This document shows, piece after piece, positions 53,321 through 57,360 of a stretch of 57,360 bases of DNA. Location of the stretch: the NCBI GenBank assembly GCA_004557125.1, contig SFET01000010.1, forward strand, positions 1 through 57,360, written 5' to 3'. Position 1 is the stretch's first letter. Every line of letters begins with the position of its first letter. Made by a program: the position numbers and the translations under genes. The notes beneath the pieces were generated by a model. It ran no database searches, was not told where the DNA came from, and saw only the letters and a program-made list of their open reading frames with translations. Source of the stretch: Clostridiales bacterium. Its GTDB lineage: Bacteria; Bacillota; Clostridia; Christensenellales; Aristaeellaceae.

Positions 53321-54442
53321 ATGAGCGTAGGAATCAGAATTCAAAATGCAGTCAAACGGTACGGCGACAAGACGATCATACCGGATCTCTCGGTGGAGAT
53401 CCACAACGGGGAATTCTTCACGCTGCTCGGTCCCTCGGGCTGCGGCAAGACCACGCTGCTGCGCATGATTGCGGGCTTCAACACGATTGAGGGCGGCGAT
53501 TTTTTCTTTAACGACAAGCGCATCAACGATATGGATCCCGGCAAGCGCAACATCGGCATGGTCTTTCAGAATTATGCGATCTTCCCGAACATGACCGTGC
53601 GCAAGAACGTGGAGTTCGGCCTGAAGAACCGGCCGGTGCCCCGGGATCAGATCCGCAGCGAGGCGGAGAAGTTCATGAAGCTGGTGCACGTGGACGAGTA
53701 CGCCGACCGCATGCCTGACCGGCTCTCCGGCGGCCAGCAGCAGCGCGTGGCGCTGGCCCGCGCGCTGGTGATCCGGCCCGACGTGCTGCTGATGGACGAG
53801 CCGCTGTCCAACCTGGACGCCAAGTTGCGCGTGGAGATGCGCACTGTCATCAAGGGCATCCAGCGCGACGTGGGCATCACCACCGTGTACGTCACCCACG
53901 ATCAGGAGGAGGCCATGGCCATCTCCGACCGCATCGCCGTGATGAGCGAGGGCGTGATCCGCCACTGCGGCAAGCCCAAGGACATCTACCAGCGCCCGGC
54001 GGATCTGTTCGTGGCGACGTTCATCGGAAAGTCCAACCTGATCCACGCCGAGCTGGTCTGCGAGGGCGGCTCCTGCCGCGTGCGCTTTGCGAATGGATAC
54101 AGCGAGGAGATGCCGGACGTGGCGGAGGCGGCGCGCAGGAACCGCGAGATCGTGCTGTCTGCGCGGCCGGAGGAGCTGCTGGTGCACACCGATCTCTCCG
54201 GCGCGGGCATCGGTGCGGTGATCAAGGACAGCGTGTTCCTGGGCCTGAACACCCACTACTTTGTGGAGATGGAGACCGGCGAGGAGGCCGAGATCATCCA
54301 GGAATCCCGCATCGATTCCATCCTCGAACCGGGCACGCGGGTACGGCTGACGCTGAACGCGGTCAAGGCCAACGCCTTCGACCGGGAGACCAGCCGGAGC
54401 CTGATGCGCGGCGTGCACAACGAAACGGAGGTGCATGCATAA
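53321..54442 (+). CDS. Iron(III)-type ABC transporter ATPase (FbpC/PotA-like)
   Basis: A 373-residue ABC ATPase: Walker A GPSGCGKTT, MVFQNYAIFPNMTVRKNVEFG after the Q-loop, signature LSGGQQQRVALARAL and Walker B LLMDEPLSNLDAKLR. A C-terminal TOBE region (about 280-355) follows. It belongs to the Fe3+/spermidine/sulfate group. The start MSVGIRIQN follows AAAGGAGG. Its stop codon directly abuts the permease start. The substrate is inferred from the binding-protein type. Confidence 0.9.
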   Translation: MSVGIRIQNAVKRYGDKTIIPDLSVEIHNGEFFTLLGPSGCGKTTLLRMIAGFNTIEGGDFFFNDKRINDMDPGKRNIGMVFQNYAIFPNMTVRKNVEFGLKNRPVPRDQIRSEAEKFMKLVHVDEYADRMPDRLSGGQQQRVALARALVIRPDVLLMDEPLSNLDAKLRVEMRTVIKGIQRDVGITTVYVTHDQEEAMAISDRIAVMSEGVIRHCGKPKDIYQRPADLFVATFIGKSNLIHAELVCEGGSCRVRFANGYSEEMPDVAEAARRNREIVLSARPEELLVHTDLSGAGIGAVIKDSVFLGLNTHYFVEMETGEEAEIIQESRIDSILEPGTRVRLTLNAVKANAFDRETSRSLMRGVHNETEVHA

Positions 54443-56095
54443 ATGAAGACGAAGCGCAGGCGGGACATTTGGACCGTGCTGGGCCTGGTGCTGCTGCTTC
54501 TGTTTGTGGTGTTCTTCATCTATCCCTGCATCAGGCTGCTGTGGGAGGCATTCTACACGGAAAAGACGGGCTTCACGATGAAGGCCTTCACCAAGTTCTT
54601 TTCCAAGAAATACTACTATTCGACGATCCTGAACAGCTTCAAGGTCTCCGCGGCGGTGATGCTGATTTCGCTGCTGCTGGGCATTCCGTTCTCCTACTTC
54701 TTCTCCTTCTACCGATTGAAGGGGAGGAAGGTGCTGTTCGTGCTGGCGCTTTTGTGCACCATGTCCGCGCCCTTCATCGGCGCGTACTCCTGGATCATGC
54801 TGCTGGGACGCTCCGGCGTGATCACCAAGCTGCTGGAGAGCGTCGGCATCAAGATCGGCTCGATCTACGGCTTCGGCGGCATATTGCTGGTGCAATCGCT
54901 GAAGCTGTTCCCGCTGGTGATGATTTACATGAACGGCGCCTTCCAGGACATCGACAACAGCCTGCTGGAGGCCAGCGCCAACCTGGGCTGCACGGGCCTG
55001 AAGCGCTTCTTCAAGGTCATCATGGGCCTGACGATGCCCACGATTCTGGCGGCGGCGCTGATCGTGTTCATGCGCGCGTTCGCAGACTTCGGCACCCCGG
55101 CGCTGATCGGCGAGGGCTACAAGACCTTCCCGGTGCTGATCTACGACTCCTTCCTCAGCGAAGTGGGCGCGGATTACAACTTCGCGTCGGCGGTGAGCGT
55201 GCTGGCCATCATCCTGACGGCGGCGGTGTTCCTGGTGCAGAAGTTCGCAACATCGCGCTTCAAGTTCACCATCAACTCGCTGCATCCCATCCAGAAGAAG
55301 GAAGCGAAGGGCGTGAAGGGCTTCTTCATGCACGCCTACTGCTATCTGCTGATCGCGGTGGCGCTGCTGCCCCAGTTCTACATCGTCTTTGACTCCTTCC
55401 GGGACTACAAGGGCCAGGTGGCCCAGGACACCTACTCGCTGTCCAACTACCAGAACGCCATCCGCAAGCTGCTGGGCAGGTCGATCAAGAACACGCTGGT
55501 GATCTCGATCCTCGCGCTGGCGGTCATCGTGATCATCGCGGTGATCATCGCCTATCTGGTGGTGCGCCGGCCCAGCGCGCTGAGCCACAGCGTGGACACG
55601 ATTTCCATGCTGCCCTACATCATGCCCGGTGCGGTCATCGGCATCGCGCTGATCATCGCGTTCAACACGAAGTACTTCTCGCTGACGGGCACGCTGGCCA
55701 TCATGGTCATCGCGCTGGCGATCCGGCGAATGCCGTACACCAGCCGCTCGGCCACGGCCACAATGATGCAGATTCCAATCAGCACGGAGGAGGCTGCCAT
55801 CAGCCTGGGCGCGTCGAAGATCAAGACCTTCATCAAGATCACGGTGCCGCAGATGACCAGCGGCATCGTATCCGGCGCGATATTGAGCTTCGTGTCCATC
55901 ATCACGGAGATGTCCAGCGGCATCTTCCTGTACAACAACTCCACCATCACGCTGACGCTGAGCACCTACAACGCCATCACCCTTGGCTCCTACGGCACGG
56001 CCTCGGCCTTCGCCACGGTGACGACCCTGCTGACCATCGCCTGTCTGGTGCTGTACCTGGTGTGCACCAGAGGTTCCGAGAAGATGAGCGTGTAG
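54443..56095 (+). CDS. Iron(III)-type ABC transporter permease (FbpB-like, double)
   Basis: A 550-residue permease with about twelve membrane helices in two BPD_transp_1 halves. Each half has an EAA loop: LLEASANLGCTGLKRFFKV in the first and STEEAAISLGASKIKTFIKI in the second. This fused arrangement is that of FbpB/AfuB/ThiP. It starts immediately after the ATPase stop (TAAATG). A 59-base gap with AAAGAGAGG leads to the binding protein. Confidence 0.92.
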   Translation: MKTKRRRDIWTVLGLVLLLLFVVFFIYPCIRLLWEAFYTEKTGFTMKAFTKFFSKKYYYSTILNSFKVSAAVMLISLLLGIPFSYFFSFYRLKGRKVLFVLALLCTMSAPFIGAYSWIMLLGRSGVITKLLESVGIKIGSIYGFGGILLVQSLKLFPLVMIYMNGAFQDIDNSLLEASANLGCTGLKRFFKVIMGLTMPTILAAALIVFMRAFADFGTPALIGEGYKTFPVLIYDSFLSEVGADYNFASAVSVLAIILTAAVFLVQKFATSRFKFTINSLHPIQKKEAKGVKGFFMHAYCYLLIAVALLPQFYIVFDSFRDYKGQVAQDTYSLSNYQNAIRKLLGRSIKNTLVISILALAVIVIIAVIIAYLVVRRPSALSHSVDTISMLPYIMPGAVIGIALIIAFNTKYFSLTGTLAIMVIALAIRRMPYTSRSATATMMQIPISTEEAAISLGASKIKTFIKITVPQMTSGIVSGAILSFVSIITEMSSGIFLYNNSTITLTLSTYNAITLGSYGTASAFATVTTLLTIACLVLYLVCTRGSEKMSV

Positions 56096-56154
56096 CCGCC
56101 TCCCATTGATGTTGAGCCGCAAGGCTAACAATAAAAGAAAGAGAGGAAACCGAA

Positions 56155-57207
56155 ATGAAGAAACTATTGAGCCTCGTACTGATCGCCCTGCTGGTGCTGA
56201 GCTGCTGCAGCGCATTCGCGGAGGAGAAGCCCTCCTGGGTGCGCGAGGATCCCAGCTCCATCGGCGACCGCGTGGTCGTCTACTCCACCCTGGACGACGC
56301 GCAGCAGCAGACCGTTGAAGCCATCTGGTACAAGTACTATCCGGACTGCACCATCGAGTGGATCTCCGATTCCGTCGGCAAGCTGATCGCCCGTGCGCGC
56401 GGCGAGGTCAACAATCCCCAGGCGGACGTCATCATGGGCGGCCTGTTCGAGTCTGACGGCACCGTGTACCACGACGTGCTGCAGCAGTACACGCCCACCA
56501 TCGCCGATGAGCTGAGCAAGGTCGACCCCTACGGCTACTACACCCTGTTTGACATCCAGTACATGGCGCTGGTCGTCAACGAGGAGCTGGAGGCCGAGCT
56601 GGGCCTGACCATCGACAGCTACGAGTCCCTGCTGGATCCGGCCCTGAAGGGCAAGATCATCCAGGCGGACCCCGCCGCTTCCTCCTCCGCCTATCGCCAG
56701 TTCCACACCATCCTTGCGCTGATGGGAGACGAGTTCGGCGATGAGAAGGCCTGGGACTACATCGACGCGCTGATCCAGAACTGCGACGGCGTCATCACCA
56801 CCTCCTCCTCCACCGTGTTCAAGAGCGTCATCAGCGGCGAGTACGTGGTCGGCCTGACCTACGAGAACATCGTCGAGATGCAGATCACCAAGAACGGTGC
56901 GGACAACATCCGCCTGGTCTATCCCAAGGAGGGCAACACCGCCTGCGCGTCCGGCGCCGGCATGGTCAAGGATTGCCCGCACTACGAGGCCGCCGCTGCC
57001 TTCATGGACTTCTGCGGCTCCGCGGACTATCAGCTGGCCCGCTCCGAGGAGAACTGCGCCCGCGGCACCAACACCACCATCAAGTACGGCAACTATCCCG
57101 ATGACAGCGAACTGGGCCTGGTCGAAATCGACTGGGAGTGGCTCGGCAGCCAGAAGGAAGCCCTGCTGGAGAAGTGGACCGAGCACTGGGCGGAGTATGC
57201 GGGCTGA
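56155..57207 (+). CDS. Iron(III)-type ABC transporter binding protein (AfuA/FbpA-like)
   Basis: A 350-residue secreted binding protein of the FbpA/AfuA cluster. The signal peptide (1-22, AFA/EEK) holds an LVLSCC that could be a weak lipobox. The mature part opens DRVVVYSTLDDAQQQTVEAI and continues with GKLIARARGEVNNPQADVIM, both typical of this family. I do not see the paired tyrosines that bind iron in classical FbpA. The ligand might thus be iron, an iron chelate, a phosphonate or another anion. It is the last gene of the operon, unlike the other transporters in the window, where the binding protein comes first. Confidence 0.88.
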   Translation: MKKLLSLVLIALLVLSCCSAFAEEKPSWVREDPSSIGDRVVVYSTLDDAQQQTVEAIWYKYYPDCTIEWISDSVGKLIARARGEVNNPQADVIMGGLFESDGTVYHDVLQQYTPTIADELSKVDPYGYYTLFDIQYMALVVNEELEAELGLTIDSYESLLDPALKGKIIQADPAASSSAYRQFHTILALMGDEFGDEKAWDYIDALIQNCDGVITTSSSTVFKSVISGEYVVGLTYENIVEMQITKNGADNIRLVYPKEGNTACASGAGMVKDCPHYEAAAAFMDFCGSADYQLARSEENCARGTNTTIKYGNYPDDSELGLVEIDWEWLGSQKEALLEKWTEHWAEYAG

Positions 57208-57237
57208 TCGCTGACAAACAGCTTCAGACAAAGCAAA

Positions 57238-57299
57238 GGGATCCTGAAAAACAGGATCCCTCAGACCGTTGACAAAGTAAGGTCAGCGGTCATTTTTTT
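57238..57299 (+). terminator. Tandem hairpins with terminator
   Basis: GGGATCCTG/CAGGATCCC (57238-57246 with 57252-57260) forms a first stem. GACCGTTGAC/GTCAGCGGTC (57264-57273 with 57282-57291) forms a second, followed by ATTTTTTT. The second is a full intrinsic terminator. After it, 57300-57360 is purine-rich with several GGAG runs and holds no gene start I can support. Confidence 0.9.
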
Positions 57300-57360
57300 G
57301 CAAAAAGGAGAGGAACCAAAAGGAAAAGAGGGAGGGAGTGTCGAAATAAAGAGAGTAGAA

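Noticed and set aside
53231..56215. A long minus-strand open frame opposite the iron-type transporter genes
   Set aside because: It mirrors well-defined ATPase and permease genes and has no domain of its own.

Overview
The window looks like chromosomal DNA of a GC-rich, spore-forming member of the Clostridia (Bacillota). The signs are a sigma-K gene with its N-terminal pro-sequence, a SPOCS/LysM protein of the SipL type, a T-box riboswitch, AGGAGG ribosome sites, a nifZ-thiI pair, RNase J beside a YlbF-family protein, and many binding-protein transporters. I see no tRNA, rRNA, CRISPR array, phage gene or insertion sequence. The lineage below class is not decidable from the sequence; a gut or rumen clostridial relative is an inference.

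Layout. 1-708 is the C-terminal end of a Ca2+-type P-type ATPase. 792-5300 (minus) is a tryptophan-type ABC transporter operon that ends in a LarA-family nickel racemase gene. It is driven by a perfect consensus promoter and preceded by a T-box whose specifier reads UGG (Trp). 5545-11890 (plus) is a compact pstSCAB-phoU-phoB-phoR phosphate operon in which PstS is circularly permuted. 12062-15605 holds an L,D-transpeptidase and the SipL-like spore protein. 15767-22899 (minus) is livJHMGF followed by a fused dihydroxyacetone kinase and an L-ATC hydrolase-family gene. The divergent partners are a GntR/FCD regulator and a cysteine desulfidase-family enzyme (23326-25264). 25411-36396 contains a zinc-ribbon membrane protein, a small membrane protein, nifZ-thiI, an MrfA-type helicase, RNase J, a YlbF-family protein, MltG and sigma-K. 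36686-42573 is a sugar or polyol ABC transporter with a sorbitol-dehydrogenase-type enzyme and a ROK repressor. 42767-44689 holds a divergent DprA-like protein and dapA. 44837-47515 (minus) is a three-gene operon of a MazG-like pyrophosphohydrolase, a GMP-synthetase homologue that has lost its catalytic motifs, and a GNAT acetyltransferase. 47672-52084 encodes both subunits of a type IIA topoisomerase. 52150-57207 holds a secreted alpha/beta hydrolase and an iron-type (FbpABC-like) ABC transporter.

How the genes work together. Most of the window is uptake with local control: Trp uptake sensed through tRNA-Trp charging, phosphate uptake sensed by PhoR/PhoB, branched-chain-amino-acid-type uptake facing a GntR regulator and a desulfidase, and sugar uptake facing a ROK repressor. 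Three of the binding-protein genes are separated from the rest of their operon by a strong hairpin, which probably sets excess binding protein over membrane components.

The most unusual items are the permuted PstS, the GuaA-like pseudoenzyme operon with a 19-bp palindrome over its promoter, and the LarA homologue placed under tRNA-Trp control.
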